Shown piece after piece: positions 23,806 through 32,402 of a stretch of 36,771 nucleotides of DNA. The stretch spans positions 1 through 36,771 of the forward strand of contig CALHLF010000074.1 of assembly GCA_938034905.1 (NCBI GenBank), in the 5' to 3' direction. The stretch is from an uncultured bacterium. GTDB lineage: Bacteria; Dictyoglomota; Dictyoglomia; Dictyoglomales; Dictyoglomaceae. The notes under the pieces are model-generated. The model saw nothing but the letters and a program-made list of their open reading frames with translations, was not told the DNA's origin and did no database searches. How positions within the stretch are numbered: position 1 is the first letter of the stretch; every line of letters begins with the position of its first letter. The translations under genes and the position numbers were made by a program.

Positions 23806-23814
23806 TGTTATAAT
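23806..23814 (+). promoter_or_regulatory. Extended -10 promoter of the metal ECF operon
   Basis: TGTTATAAT (TG-n-TATAAT, -10 at 23809-23814) lies upstream of cbiM with no clear -35. An imperfect palindrome ATGA-CACATA-TCAT lies just before, at about 23770-23783, and could be a metal-regulator site; no riboswitch fold is apparent. The predicted leader is about 30 bases and ends in AAAGGGAGG. Confidence 0.5.
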
Positions 23815-23853
23815 TTTTCAAAAAAGTGCTACTTTTAAAGGGAGGTATTGAAG

Positions 23854-24531
23854 ATGCATATACCTGACGGTTATTTAGGACCACAGACTTATGGAAGTAT
23901 GTTTGTAGTTATGATGCCCTTCTGGATTAGAGCATACAATTATATTAAAAAAACCCTTAAAAATCGTCATATTCCCCTCCTTGCTTTAGGAGCAGCTTTC
24001 TCCTTTGTAATAATGATGTTTAATATTCCAATTCCAGGAGGAACCACAGGACATGCGGTAGGGGGTGTTTTACTCGCTATACTCTTAGGTCCTTGGACAG
24101 CATCCCTTATTATATCTATTGTATTGATTATTCAAGCATTAGTTTTTGGAGACGGAGGAATTACTGCAATAGCAGCAAATTGCTTTAATATAGCAGTAGT
24201 TATGCCCTTTACTGGATATTATTTTTATAAGATTATTAAAGGGAATTATCCTTTATCCTCAAAAAGAAGTTTAATTTCTGCAGGAATTTCTGCATATTTG
24301 GGACTAAATATGGCAGCTTTTTTTACAGCTATAATGCTGGGAATCCAACCATATATTTCAAGGTCCCAAAATGGTACTCCCCTTTATTGTCCCTATCCTT
24401 TAACGGTAACTATTCCTGCTATGATGCTGGAACATTTATTACTTTTTGGTTGGATAGAGGCTATAATAACTGTGCTTGCCCTTTACTATTTAATAAAAAC
24501 TAATATGATAAAGGAGTGGGAAAATGCGTAA
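23854..24531 (+). CDS. cbiM: Nickel/cobalt ECF transporter substrate-binding subunit CbiM
   Basis: This 225-residue, seven-helix-like protein is the S component that binds Ni2+ or Co2+. The family's metal site uses the N-terminal amine and His2, so the true start matters: the ATG at 23854 yields MHIPDGYLG, eight bases after AAAGGGAGG, whereas the TTG at 23848 would bury the site. GGTTGHAVGG (about 65-75) holds the further metal ligand His, and AANCFNIAVVMPF is another conserved helix. It overlaps the next gene by 8 bases. Whether nickel or cobalt is transported cannot be read from sequence. Confidence 0.95.
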   Translation: MHIPDGYLGPQTYGSMFVVMMPFWIRAYNYIKKTLKNRHIPLLALGAAFSFVIMMFNIPIPGGTTGHAVGGVLLAILLGPWTASLIISIVLIIQALVFGDGGITAIAANCFNIAVVMPFTGYYFYKIIKGNYPLSSKRSLISAGISAYLGLNMAAFFTAIMLGIQPYISRSQNGTPLYCPYPLTVTIPAMMLEHLLLFGWIEAIITVLALYYLIKTNMIKEWENA

Positions 24532-24847
24532 ACTTTGGAGTATTATTCTATTTCTTTTAATTCTTTCCCCATTAGGTATTATCCTTCCTTATATATTTAA
24601 TTCAAAAGATGCATGGGGAGAATGGGGTCCTGAGGATTTAAAGGAGCTTATTGGATATATACCAGAAGGGCTTGAGAAATTATCTTCCCTTAGTAAACCA
24701 ATATTTCCAGATTATAATTTAAAAATTTGGGAGGATGGAAGTTTACTGCAACAATCCTTGGGATATATAATTACTGGTTTAATAGGAGTAGGGATAGTAG
24801 TGTTAATTGTCTATTTATTGGGGAAAGTTGCTATAAAAAATGAATGA
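24524..24847 (+). CDS. CbiN-like accessory subunit with PDGLE-type domain
   Basis: This 107-residue membrane protein has an N-terminal helix (SIILFLLILSPLGIILPY), an external loop with DAWGEWGPEDL...PEGLEKL...FPDYNL, and a second helix near the C-terminus. This is the PDGLE-type layout that replaces or accompanies CbiN in nickel/cobalt ECF transporters; the E-G-L-E-K part fits while the first PDGLE residues differ (PEGLE). It overlaps cbiM by 8 and the next gene by 4 bases, so it is made as part of the complex. Confidence 0.85.
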   Translation: MRKLWSIILFLLILSPLGIILPYIFNSKDAWGEWGPEDLKELIGYIPEGLEKLSSLSKPIFPDYNLKIWEDGSLLQQSLGYIITGLIGVGIVVLIVYLLGKVAIKNE

Positions 24848-25623
24848 GTAATTTTATAGATAAAACATTAAAGGATATAAATAAGATATTAAGGGAAACT
24901 CTTCTTTTTGAGGAGATAAAGGAATCCTTTTTATCTAAAATAAATGAAAAAATAAAGGTAATTTCTTTGATTTTTGTGCTTATCTTTCTAAGTTTCTTCC
25001 AAAAACTTAGTTCAATTATTATCCTCTATCTGTTTAGTATATATTTAGGATATATTGGGAAGATTAATATAAAGGTTCTTTTAAAAAGAACATGGACTTT
25101 TATCCCATTTTTTACTCTTATTATTGTTATACCCTCTATATTTATGATTCCAGGCAAACTTTCCTTGGGATTTACAATGGAAAGTTTAATAAGCGCCATA
25201 AGATTTGTATTGAGGGTTGCAACCTCAATTTCATATATTCAAATTTTTATTCTGACAACTCCTTGGACAAAAATTTTCTCAGGTTTAAAGGGTATCGGAA
25301 TATCCTCTCTTATTATAACTATCTTTATTATGACCTATAGGTATATACTTCTTTTATTAAAAATAGCAGAAGATCTATATCTTGCTAAAAAAAGCAGAAC
25401 TATTAATATAAATTGGAAAAGGGAGCAAATTTGGATAGGAAATACCATTGGTATTTTAGCAGTTAAAACTCATGAATTATCTAAGGAAGTTTCTCAAGGA
25501 ATGCTTTCAAGAGGGATAACAAAGGATTTAATATTTCCTAATAATAGCAGAATTTCCTCTAAAGATATCTTAGTATTAATTTTTATAATATTTATCCTTT
25601 TTATTCTATATATCGAGGTATAA
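24844..25623 (+). CDS. cbiQ: ECF transporter T component (CbiQ-like)
   Basis: This 259-residue membrane coupling protein links the substrate subunit to the ATPase. Five hydrophobic helices are seen, starting IKVISLIFVLIFLSFF near residue 35. Two cytoplasmic coupling helices carry the A/S-R-G motifs; one is visible as MLSRGIT near 219-225, and AKKSRTI may be the other. Start codon ATG overlaps the stop of the previous gene (ATGA); the ATPase gene begins three bases after its stop. Confidence 0.88.
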   Translation: MSNFIDKTLKDINKILRETLLFEEIKESFLSKINEKIKVISLIFVLIFLSFFQKLSSIIILYLFSIYLGYIGKINIKVLLKRTWTFIPFFTLIIVIPSIFMIPGKLSLGFTMESLISAIRFVLRVATSISYIQIFILTTPWTKIFSGLKGIGISSLIITIFIMTYRYILLLLKIAEDLYLAKKSRTININWKREQIWIGNTIGILAVKTHELSKEVSQGMLSRGITKDLIFPNNSRISSKDILVLIFIIFILFILYIEV

Positions 25624-25626
25624 AAG

Positions 25627-26376
25627 ATGAAAAGCTTTAAAAAACCCATATTTAAATTAGAAAATGTAAGTTTCTATTATCTTGATCATAAAGTAGCTCT
25701 TTCATCAATAAATTTAGAAATATACGAGGGAGAAAGAATCTGCCTACTTGGTCCCAATGGTTCTGGAAAAACTACCCTCTTGAAGATTCTTGATGGGCTT
25801 TTATATCCCCAAGAGGGAAAGGTTTTTGCTTTTTCCAAAGAAATTAAAGAGAAGACCTTTGATGATCCTGAATTTAATAGGTTTTTTAGAAAAAATGTAG
25901 TTTTATTATTTCAAAATGTAGAGGCTCAACTTTTTTCTCCAAGGGTAGAAGATGAGATATCCCTTGGATTAATACAACTTGGCTTGAAACCAGAAGATAT
26001 AAAAGAAAGGGTAAAGAATATATCAGGATTCTTTCATATAGAGCATCTTTTAGAAAGATCTCCTTATCAATTAAGCGAAGGAGAAAAAAAGAAAGTTGCC
26101 TTAGCTTCCCTTCTTGTTATTGATCCATCTATTATACTTCTTGATGAACCAACAAACGGACTTGATCCTAAAAGTGCAAAGGAATTTATAAAATATATAA
26201 AGGAACTTGAAGTTCGAGGGAAAACTGTAATTACAGCAACCCATGATTTAAATATAGTCCATGAAATTTCTGATAAAGTATATATATTAGGTGAGGATAA
26301 AAGAATCTTAAGGATAGGAAAAACCGAAGAAATTTTAAATGACAAAAAATTTTTAGAAGATACAAATTTAATTTAG
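25627..26376 (+). CDS. cbiO: ECF transporter ATPase (CbiO-like)
   Basis: This 249-residue ABC ATPase energises metal uptake. Walker A is GPNGSGKTT (42-50), the Q loop LFQNVEAQLFSP (94-105, with the ECF-type QNVEAQLF sequence), the signature LSEGEKKK (149-156), Walker B LLDEPTNGLDP with Asp173 and Glu174, and His206 in the H loop. Length is at the low end of ECF ATPases. It is the only ATPase of the unit, so it works as a homodimer. It ends just before a CRP-like site. Confidence 0.95.
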   Translation: MKSFKKPIFKLENVSFYYLDHKVALSSINLEIYEGERICLLGPNGSGKTTLLKILDGLLYPQEGKVFAFSKEIKEKTFDDPEFNRFFRKNVVLLFQNVEAQLFSPRVEDEISLGLIQLGLKPEDIKERVKNISGFFHIEHLLERSPYQLSEGEKKKVALASLLVIDPSIILLDEPTNGLDPKSAKEFIKYIKELEVRGKTVITATHDLNIVHEISDKVYILGEDKRILRIGKTEEILNDKKFLEDTNLI

Positions 26377-26380
26377 CTAA

Positions 26381-26424
26381 TGTAATATAAATCACATTTA
26401 ATTTTTTTATATCCATTTTATAAT
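26381..26424 (+). promoter_or_regulatory. CRP/FNR-type site and -10 box of the lectin-like gene
   Basis: TGTAA-TATAAA-TCACA (26381-26396) matches the TGTGA-N6-TCACA palindrome at nine of ten positions, with AA/TT flanks as at 11893. TATAAT follows at 26419-26424. The site centre is about 42 bases before the predicted transcription start, the canonical place for class II activation. Confidence 0.7.
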
Positions 26425-26466
26425 CTAAAGGAAACTTAAAAAATATTTTAAGGAGAATATCCTAAG

Positions 26467-27225
26467 ATGAAAAAGATATCCTTAATTATTTTCCTTTTTC
26501 TTCTTACAATTTTAAGCTTTTTAGCGGTAGCTAAAGAGGCACCCCAGTATGGAGTATTGACTGCAGGACATGGGCAGAGGATAACCTTTTCCACTCCCTT
26601 TTCTCAGATTCCAGTAGTTTTGACATCAGCACAAATTGGAGGAAAAGCGGTATCAAGCTGTGCTGTAGATGTAACTCCTCAAGGTTTTTGGATATCATTA
26701 GTGGATGATAAAGGGAATACAGTGCCTTCTGCATGGGTTCAGTGGATAGCTTTTATACCAGATTCCTCTTTAAAAACTGCAGGAGCTATCATTAAAGCAA
26801 GTCATGGAGATCATATTTCCATCTCTCCATCCCTTCCAGGGACACCTGTTATAGTGACCAATGCCCAATTAGGAGGAAAAGCATTAATAAGTGGAGCTAT
26901 GAACAACTCTCCCTCTGGCTTTGATCTTTACTTAGTGGACCATGAAGGTAATCCAGTAAAGGATGCATGGTTACTTTGGGGAGCTATCTGTCCAGATCCA
27001 GTAAATGGATTTAAGGGCGAAGTAAAATTAAGGAGTAATGGAGATAATATAAAATTTACCCCACCCTTTGATAAAGATCCTGCTTATGTATTATCTGCCC
27101 AACCAGGAGTAATAGCAGGAGCAGTAAATAATAGAAAGGATGGATTCTTAATCTCCTTAGTGAAACATGATGGAACTCTTGCTCGAAATGTATGGGCTCA
27201 GTGGCTTGGATTCGCTGGAAGATAA
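26467..27225 (+). CDS. Secreted protein with three H-type lectin-like repeats
   Basis: A 252-residue secreted protein with signal peptide (MKKISLIIFLFLLTILSFLAVA). Three repeats of about 75 residues follow, each with a G-x-x-F/I-T/S-P-P/F-F-x-x-x-P-x-V-L/I opening, a GF-x-I/L-x-L-V-D/K-x-x-G centre and a W-V/L-x-W-x-A/G-x end: residues about 26-95, 100-172 and 178-250. The layout (beta strands, GF-x-I-x-L, W-x-x-x-G) resembles H-type lectin domains that bind N-acetylgalactosamine or other sugars; exact family is uncertain. A six-stranded beta-sandwich adhesin or cell-surface lectin is likely. Confidence 0.65.
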   Translation: MKKISLIIFLFLLTILSFLAVAKEAPQYGVLTAGHGQRITFSTPFSQIPVVLTSAQIGGKAVSSCAVDVTPQGFWISLVDDKGNTVPSAWVQWIAFIPDSSLKTAGAIIKASHGDHISISPSLPGTPVIVTNAQLGGKALISGAMNNSPSGFDLYLVDHEGNPVKDAWLLWGAICPDPVNGFKGEVKLRSNGDNIKFTPPFDKDPAYVLSAQPGVIAGAVNNRKDGFLISLVKHDGTLARNVWAQWLGFAGR

Positions 27226-27234
27226 AAATCTCCT

Positions 27235-27260
27235 AAGGGAGAGGATCTTTCGTCTCCCTT
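27235..27260. terminator. Hairpin between convergent genes
   Basis: AAGGGAGA (27235-27242) and TCTCCCTT (27253-27260) form an eight-base-pair stem with a ten-base loop, followed by TAAATTTATTTT. It can end the lectin-like transcript and, on the other strand, weakly the kinase transcript. Confidence 0.6.
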
Positions 27261-27265
27261 TAAAT

Positions 27266-28570
27266 TTATTTTATTAGCACTACACTTACATCGTTTACAT
27301 TAGTATGAGTGGGACCTGTTTTTATTAAATCTCCTAATTTTTCAAAAAAGTGATAAGAATCATTATTTAAAAGATAAGTTTGAGGATCCATATTTAATCT
27401 TAGAGCTCTTTCAACTGTACTTCCATCAGAAAAAGCTCCTGCAGAATCTGTAGGGCCATCCCTTCCATCGGTTGCAAAGGAAAATAGAAGAATATCATCA
27501 ATTCCTTGGGCTTCTATTGCAAAAGATAAGGCAAGCTCTTGATTTCTTCCTCCTAATCCCTCTCCCCTTAATGTTACTGTTGTTTCTCCACCAAAAATTA
27601 ATGCACAAGGGGGAGATATGGGACTTCTTGAAAACTTTATTTCTTTTACTATTCCTGCTATTACCTTAGCTACTTCCCTTGCTTCTCCCTCTAAAAATCC
27701 AGTAATAAGAAGAGGATTAAATCCAAAAAATCTTACCCTTTCCACTACTTTTTCTAAACAATCTCTATTGGATAAAATTATAGTAGTAAAGTGTCTTTCA
27801 TCAATATCCTTTGGTGTTTCTGGGATTTTTCCAAGTATACCAGAATTTATTACATTCCTTACCCTTTCTGGTATCTTATCCCAAAGATCATATTTTTTTA
27901 AAATTTTATATGCATCATTAAAGGTTGTAGAATCAGGAACAGTAGGGCCCGATGCAATTGTATCAATAGAATTTCCAATAACATCAGAAATAGCAAGAGT
28001 AATTATTGTCCCTTTACATGCTTTTGCCAATTTTCCTCCCTTTATTCTACTTAAATGTTTCCTTACCGCATTTATTTCTTGAATCCTTGCAGAACAAGAA
28101 AGAAGAAGTTTTGTCGTCTCAATTTTATCCTCTAAGGAAATTCCCTCACAGGGCAAAGGAAGAAGAGCAGATCCACCTCCTGAAAGAAGAAAGATTAAAA
28201 GATCATTTTCCTCTAAGTTCTTAACAAAATCAAGGATCTTTTCTGCATTTTTCATTCCCCTTTCATCAGGAAAAGGATGAGAAGAGTAAAGAATTTTAAT
28301 TTTATTATCTATTTCTCCTTCATACCCATAGGGAACAACAATATAGCCCCCTTCAATTATATCTCCCATTATATCCATAGTAGCTTCCACCATAGGAAGG
28401 GAAGCCTTCCCCACAGAAAGAAGATATACTTTACCCTTAATAAGATATTCTCTATCCTTAACTTTTATCTTCCTTTGATCCTTATCGTAAAAAAGATACT
28501 TTTTAACAGCTAATTTAGGATTAACTGCTTCTAAAGATGATTTAATAATATTCCAAGCAAATTCCCTCAT
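27266..28570 (-). CDS. Glycerate 2-kinase (MOFRL family)
   Basis: The 434-residue protein phosphorylates D-glycerate at carbon 2, linking serine, glyoxylate or sugar-acid breakdown to glycolysis. It has the DUF4147 part with VGKASLPM near 49-55, SGGGSALLPLP near 130-140, ISDVIGN, SGPTVPD near 210, and the MOFRL part with GGETTVTLRGEGLGGRNQELAL near 330-350 and FATDGRDGPTDSAGAF near 375-390. Length is normal. Its ATG overlaps by four bases the stop of the small gene upstream. No glycerate-producing gene is near. Confidence 0.93.
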   Translation of the reverse strand: MREFAWNIIKSSLEAVNPKLAVKKYLFYDKDQRKIKVKDREYLIKGKVYLLSVGKASLPMVEATMDIMGDIIEGGYIVVPYGYEGEIDNKIKILYSSHPFPDERGMKNAEKILDFVKNLEENDLLIFLLSGGGSALLPLPCEGISLEDKIETTKLLLSCSARIQEINAVRKHLSRIKGGKLAKACKGTIITLAISDVIGNSIDTIASGPTVPDSTTFNDAYKILKKYDLWDKIPERVRNVINSGILGKIPETPKDIDERHFTTIILSNRDCLEKVVERVRFFGFNPLLITGFLEGEAREVAKVIAGIVKEIKFSRSPISPPCALIFGGETTVTLRGEGLGGRNQELALSFAIEAQGIDDILLFSFATDGRDGPTDSAGAFSDGSTVERALRLNMDPQTYLLNNDSYHFFEKLGDLIKTGPTHTNVNDVSVVLIK

Positions 28571-28728
28571 TCTTTTATATCAAAGTTTATATTATCGAAA
28601 AGAATTAATGAAAAAGTTTCCATAAGTGAGGGATAAACCCTATCTTCTATTCCTATTACATTCTTCATAGGTAGGTCCTTCTTGATCTTACTCCTTAACA
28701 CAAAACCACCTCCTGTATTTGTGCCCAT
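28567..28728 (-). CDS. 53-residue protein coupled to glycerate kinase
   Basis: I do not recognise a family. The protein starts MGTNTGGGFVLRSKI and ends FDNINFDIKE, is soluble and slightly acidic. The ATG at 28728 has a strong AGGAGGGAG site; the longer TTG frame from 28755 would overlap that site. The stop TGA shares ATGA with the glycerate kinase start. This start and spacing argue that it is a real gene whose translation drives that of the kinase. It could be a leader peptide-like coupling element or the C-terminal remnant of a longer protein. Confidence 0.6.
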   Translation of the reverse strand: MGTNTGGGFVLRSKIKKDLPMKNVIGIEDRVYPSLMETFSLILFDNINFDIKE

Positions 28729-28847
28729 CTGATAAATCTCCCTCCTCTTTAACAAAATTATTTTTACCTTATCTAACTTTACAGAAAATTTTTCGTTCTT
28801 TCAATATAAAAATTTATACTAAAATATTTTAAATAATATTATAATTA

Positions 28848-29112
28848 GGGAAAATCTTTTCTATTATCTTTTCATCCCTTAGCTTGGATATTAGTTTGTG
28901 GGAAACAAATGTTAATATTAGAAGAAAATTATAAAAAATTTTTAAATCTTAACACCTTCCTATAGGATTAAGTTTTGATCCTTTACCTTAAAGAAAATCT
29001 AATAATAGATGGGAAATGGAAAATAATATTTTTTAAGATTTGTTCCATAAAGGAAACTCCTAATATAGAGGAAATAATAAAATTTTTAGAGGGAAAGGAC
29101 TTTATTATGTAA
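28848..29112 (+). pseudogene. Decayed coding remnant in a 380-base gap
   Basis: The stretch 28756-29137 has no intact gene. The plus strand holds consecutive coding-like pieces in different frames: SLDISLWETN, then MLILEENYKKFLNLN, then IGLSFDPLP, and finally 28975-29112 (TTG start, AGGA nearby) reading ENLIIDGKWKIIFFKIC...IIKFLEGKDFIM. Joined with two or three frameshifts they read as a continuous acidic protein end. The function is unknown. The last piece alone could still be a 45-residue gene. Confidence 0.4.
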
Positions 29113-29137
29113 AGTTTATTTTTTCTTTCTTTTCGTA

Positions 29138-32100
29138 TTATTCAATTTCCCCTTTCTCTAATAAATCAAGAAATTTTTGAGCTATTTCAGGATCAAACTG
29201 TCTTCCCATATTATTTTTTATCTCCTTTATAATTTCCTCCTTAGATAAAGCCTTTCTATAAGGTCTATCGGATTTCATTGCAGAATATGCATCTGCAATG
29301 GAAAGAATTCTTGCAAGAATAGGTATATCCTTTCCCTGAAGATTTTGGGGATATCCTCTACCATCATATCTTTCATGATGATATAAAACTACCTGAAGGA
29401 GTTTTTCCATTTTGGGTAATTGATTCAAGATAAGATATCCTAATCTTGGATGTTCCTTTATAATCTTCCATTCTTCCTCGGTTAAAGAGCCCGGCTTTTT
29501 GAGTATATTAGTAGGAATACCTATTTTACCTATATCATGAAGCTTCCCTGCAAGGGCCAAAACTTCCAAATCTTCCTTTGAAAGACCTAATTTTTCACCA
29601 AGCTTTACTGCATATTTTGCTACATCTTGAGAATGGGTAAAGGTATAGTTATCCTTATTATCAATACCAGTAATTAATCCTAAGAATATATCAAATTTAG
29701 GTGGAGGAACCTTTTGAAAATCTAGTGTTTGATATATAGTAGCATATTGTCCTCCTCCTAAGGTTTTTGCCTTATACATAGCTGTATCTGCTAATGTTAA
29801 TAGTTTTTCAGGATCATCGGTATCTGTAGGATAAGAAGCAATACCTATACTTATTCTAATAGGGATTTTCTCATTATTTGGTGTGGATATATAGGTTTTA
29901 CTTAAATTATCTAAGATCCTTTCGGAAATTTTTATTGCTCCCTTTATAGGGGTTTCAGGGAGAATTATAGCAAACTCATCTCCACCATATCTTCCCACAA
30001 TATCTACCCTTCTACAGGATTTTCTAATTAAATTAGCAAGCTTTTTTAACACCTCATCCCCAAAGGAATGTCCATAGGTATCGTTAAATAATTTAAAATC
30101 ATCCACATCAATAACAATAGCCGAAAGAGGATGTTTATACCTTTTAATTCTTAATATCTCATTATTGAAGGCCTCCTCTAAGGCTCTTCTATTGAGAATT
30201 CCCGTTAGGGGATCAGTGGTAGCAAGTTCCTTTGTTTTCTGGAAAAGACGGGCATTCTCAATAGCAGTTGAAAGAAAATTGGATATGGTGGTTAATAATT
30301 CAATACTTTTATCTGAATATATATCGCTTTCCCTATTGTGTTTAAGAATTAAAGCTCCAATAGATTTATTCCCTGATATTATAGGGATACATAAAATACT
30401 TTTTGTTTTTATTGGATCTTTCCTCAAAATATAACTTTTACTTTCTAAGGCTTCTAAAATTAATAATTCGTCATTTTTTGTTAGCTTTTCATTTTCATCC
30501 CGAATATTTTTTGATACAATTTCAAACTTTTCTCCACAACTATTATTACGTAATACTAAATAGAAGGCAGAAAATTCAAAAAGTCTTGGAATTTGCTTGG
30601 AAATAACATCAAAGATAACCTCTAATTCTATAGAGGAAGTAATACTACTTCCTATCTCGTTTAAAATAGAAAGCTCATTAATGTAGCTTTCAAGCTCCAA
30701 TTCATACCTTTCTTTCTCCTCAAAAAGAAATGCCCCTTGTAATCCTGCACTAATTTGTGCCCTTAGAATCTCATATATTACCCCCAATTGAGGACCTATC
30801 TCGAAGAGGGCATAGCCCCAAGATTTTTCTTGATAATAGAGGGGCTCGACAATAAAGATAACTCTCCTTTCAGGAAGATATTTTAAGGGGATAATCTCAT
30901 TAACGGGGAAGGATTCCCAGTGCTTTTCTTTATGATCATATCCAATTAGAATTTTACCTGTTTTATAAGGGGGTTCTTTATCATCATATAAAACTATATA
31001 AAAGGTTTTTACTCCTAATTTTGGAATATTCTCTTTAACTTCTCTTACAATATTCTCCCTTTTAAAACTTGAGATTAAATTTATCCCTGTATAAGCCAAG
31101 TCATTTGTTTGTTGTTCTATTATCTTTCTTCTATAGCCTTGAACCCTCTCTGCATAATCACTTATTATAACCCTTGCTTGATGCCACAGATTTTCAGAGA
31201 AATAGGTTTCTTCCTCTTCCAAATAGTTATATAAAAATTTTCTTAATAAAGAAATATATTCCTGAAAAATCCCTAAAGAAGGAATAAATTTTTCCTTCAG
31301 TTTCAGATTTTTCTCTAAGGTACGGAGAAAGTAATTAGATTCCTTTTTACTTAGATTATAAATAAAATTCCTGTATATTTCCCCTAAAATATCTTCTTCA
31401 ACATTTCCTAAGTTATCTTCAACATATTTAATAAATTTCCCTTCTAAGGATAAGAGATTATTGCAAAATATAATTTCTTCTTTATTTTCTACCTTTGCCC
31501 TTTCAATACCAGAATACTTACATCCACAGGAATCTCTAATAACTAAATTGGTGGAAAGAGTTATGATCCCTGGGAAAGCTTGTCCCGATATGAGACCAAC
31601 TATTGTCTCTAAGGCTTTCCATCCTATGCCCTTTAGAGGTTGCTGAACAGTGGTAAGGGGAGGAGTTATAAGACTTGCTTCTTCAACATCATCAAAACCA
31701 GTTATCCTTAGATCCTCGGGTAAAATATATCCCCTTTCCTTAAGCTCATCTATAGCTCCAAGAGCCATATCATCATTGGAAGATACCAGAACATCAAAAT
31801 CGATTTTTCCTTTATCTAAAAAATACTTAACTGCTTCTCTTCCAGTATTATGAAGGAAATCTCCATAGAAGATATTTTCTTGCGATATTTCAATATTATA
31901 ATTTTTAAGAGTTTCCATAAATACTTTATATCTTATTTGGGCCTCCATATTTTGAAGGGGACCAGTAATAAATGTAAATTTTTTATAACCATGATCCTCA
32001 ATTAAGTGTATCAAAAGATCCCTAAATCCCCTTTCATTATCTACAATTATGCTAGTGACCCCCTCCACAGGAAGACCTATACTTACGGTGGGCATTTGTA

Positions 32101-32374
32101 AGGAGAAATTTCTACAAAAATTTTTTGTCTCTTCCAATGTTGTATCAGAGCTTAAAGCAGATGAGAAAATTATAACTCCATCTACACTTTTTTTAGAAAC
32201 TAAATTGTAAATTATATTTCCTTGTTTCTCGTAATCTCGAGGTGAATTTAAAGTTTTTCCTGTAAAACAATAAAGATCAATATTATAATATTCTCCTGCA
32301 GAAAATATTCCTGAAAGAATTTCCCACTGATAATTATATAAATTATCTACAATTATTCCTACTCTTTTTCTCAT
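29138..32374 (-). CDS. LacI-type sensor/GAF/GGDEF/HD-GYP protein
   Basis: A 1078-residue cytoplasmic protein. Residues 1-290 form a LacI-family ligand-binding fold without the helix-turn-helix: RVGIIVDNLYNYQWEIL, VDGVIIFSSALS, FITGPLQNMEAQIRYKVF, VSSNDDMALGAIDEL, and ITGFDDVEEASLITPPLTTVQQP, the standard effector-binding landmarks. A long helical linker follows (about 290-560), then GAF (about 570-720), GGDEF with GRYGGDEF and an I-site RRVD (about 730-900), and HD-GYP with LHDIGKIGIP and HHERYDGRGYP (about 905-1078). It has no membrane segment, so the sensed sugar or other small molecule must be inside the cell. The start has AAGGAGG; the gene follows the RmlD-like gene by 28 bases. Confidence 0.93.
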   Translation of the reverse strand: MRKRVGIIVDNLYNYQWEILSGIFSAGEYYNIDLYCFTGKTLNSPRDYEKQGNIIYNLVSKKSVDGVIIFSSALSSDTTLEETKNFCRNFSLQMPTVSIGLPVEGVTSIIVDNERGFRDLLIHLIEDHGYKKFTFITGPLQNMEAQIRYKVFMETLKNYNIEISQENIFYGDFLHNTGREAVKYFLDKGKIDFDVLVSSNDDMALGAIDELKERGYILPEDLRITGFDDVEEASLITPPLTTVQQPLKGIGWKALETIVGLISGQAFPGIITLSTNLVIRDSCGCKYSGIERAKVENKEEIIFCNNLLSLEGKFIKYVEDNLGNVEEDILGEIYRNFIYNLSKKESNYFLRTLEKNLKLKEKFIPSLGIFQEYISLLRKFLYNYLEEEETYFSENLWHQARVIISDYAERVQGYRRKIIEQQTNDLAYTGINLISSFKRENIVREVKENIPKLGVKTFYIVLYDDKEPPYKTGKILIGYDHKEKHWESFPVNEIIPLKYLPERRVIFIVEPLYYQEKSWGYALFEIGPQLGVIYEILRAQISAGLQGAFLFEEKERYELELESYINELSILNEIGSSITSSIELEVIFDVISKQIPRLFEFSAFYLVLRNNSCGEKFEIVSKNIRDENEKLTKNDELLILEALESKSYILRKDPIKTKSILCIPIISGNKSIGALILKHNRESDIYSDKSIELLTTISNFLSTAIENARLFQKTKELATTDPLTGILNRRALEEAFNNEILRIKRYKHPLSAIVIDVDDFKLFNDTYGHSFGDEVLKKLANLIRKSCRRVDIVGRYGGDEFAIILPETPIKGAIKISERILDNLSKTYISTPNNEKIPIRISIGIASYPTDTDDPEKLLTLADTAMYKAKTLGGGQYATIYQTLDFQKVPPPKFDIFLGLITGIDNKDNYTFTHSQDVAKYAVKLGEKLGLSKEDLEVLALAGKLHDIGKIGIPTNILKKPGSLTEEEWKIIKEHPRLGYLILNQLPKMEKLLQVVLYHHERYDGRGYPQNLQGKDIPILARILSIADAYSAMKSDRPYRKALSKEEIIKEIKNNMGRQFDPEIAQKFLDLLEKGEIE

Positions 32375-32402
32375 TTATTAAACCTCCTTGATAAGAAGGT
32401 TA

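Noticed and set aside
23730-23853. Cobalamin riboswitch before cbiM
   Set aside because: The gap of about 120 bases is too short, and no B12-box-like sequence or matching stems were found; an ordinary promoter fits better.
31461-31853. Plus-strand ORFs inside the large GGDEF/HD-GYP gene
   Set aside because: These are shadows of the minus-strand LacI-like domain, without ribosome sites or recognisable protein character.
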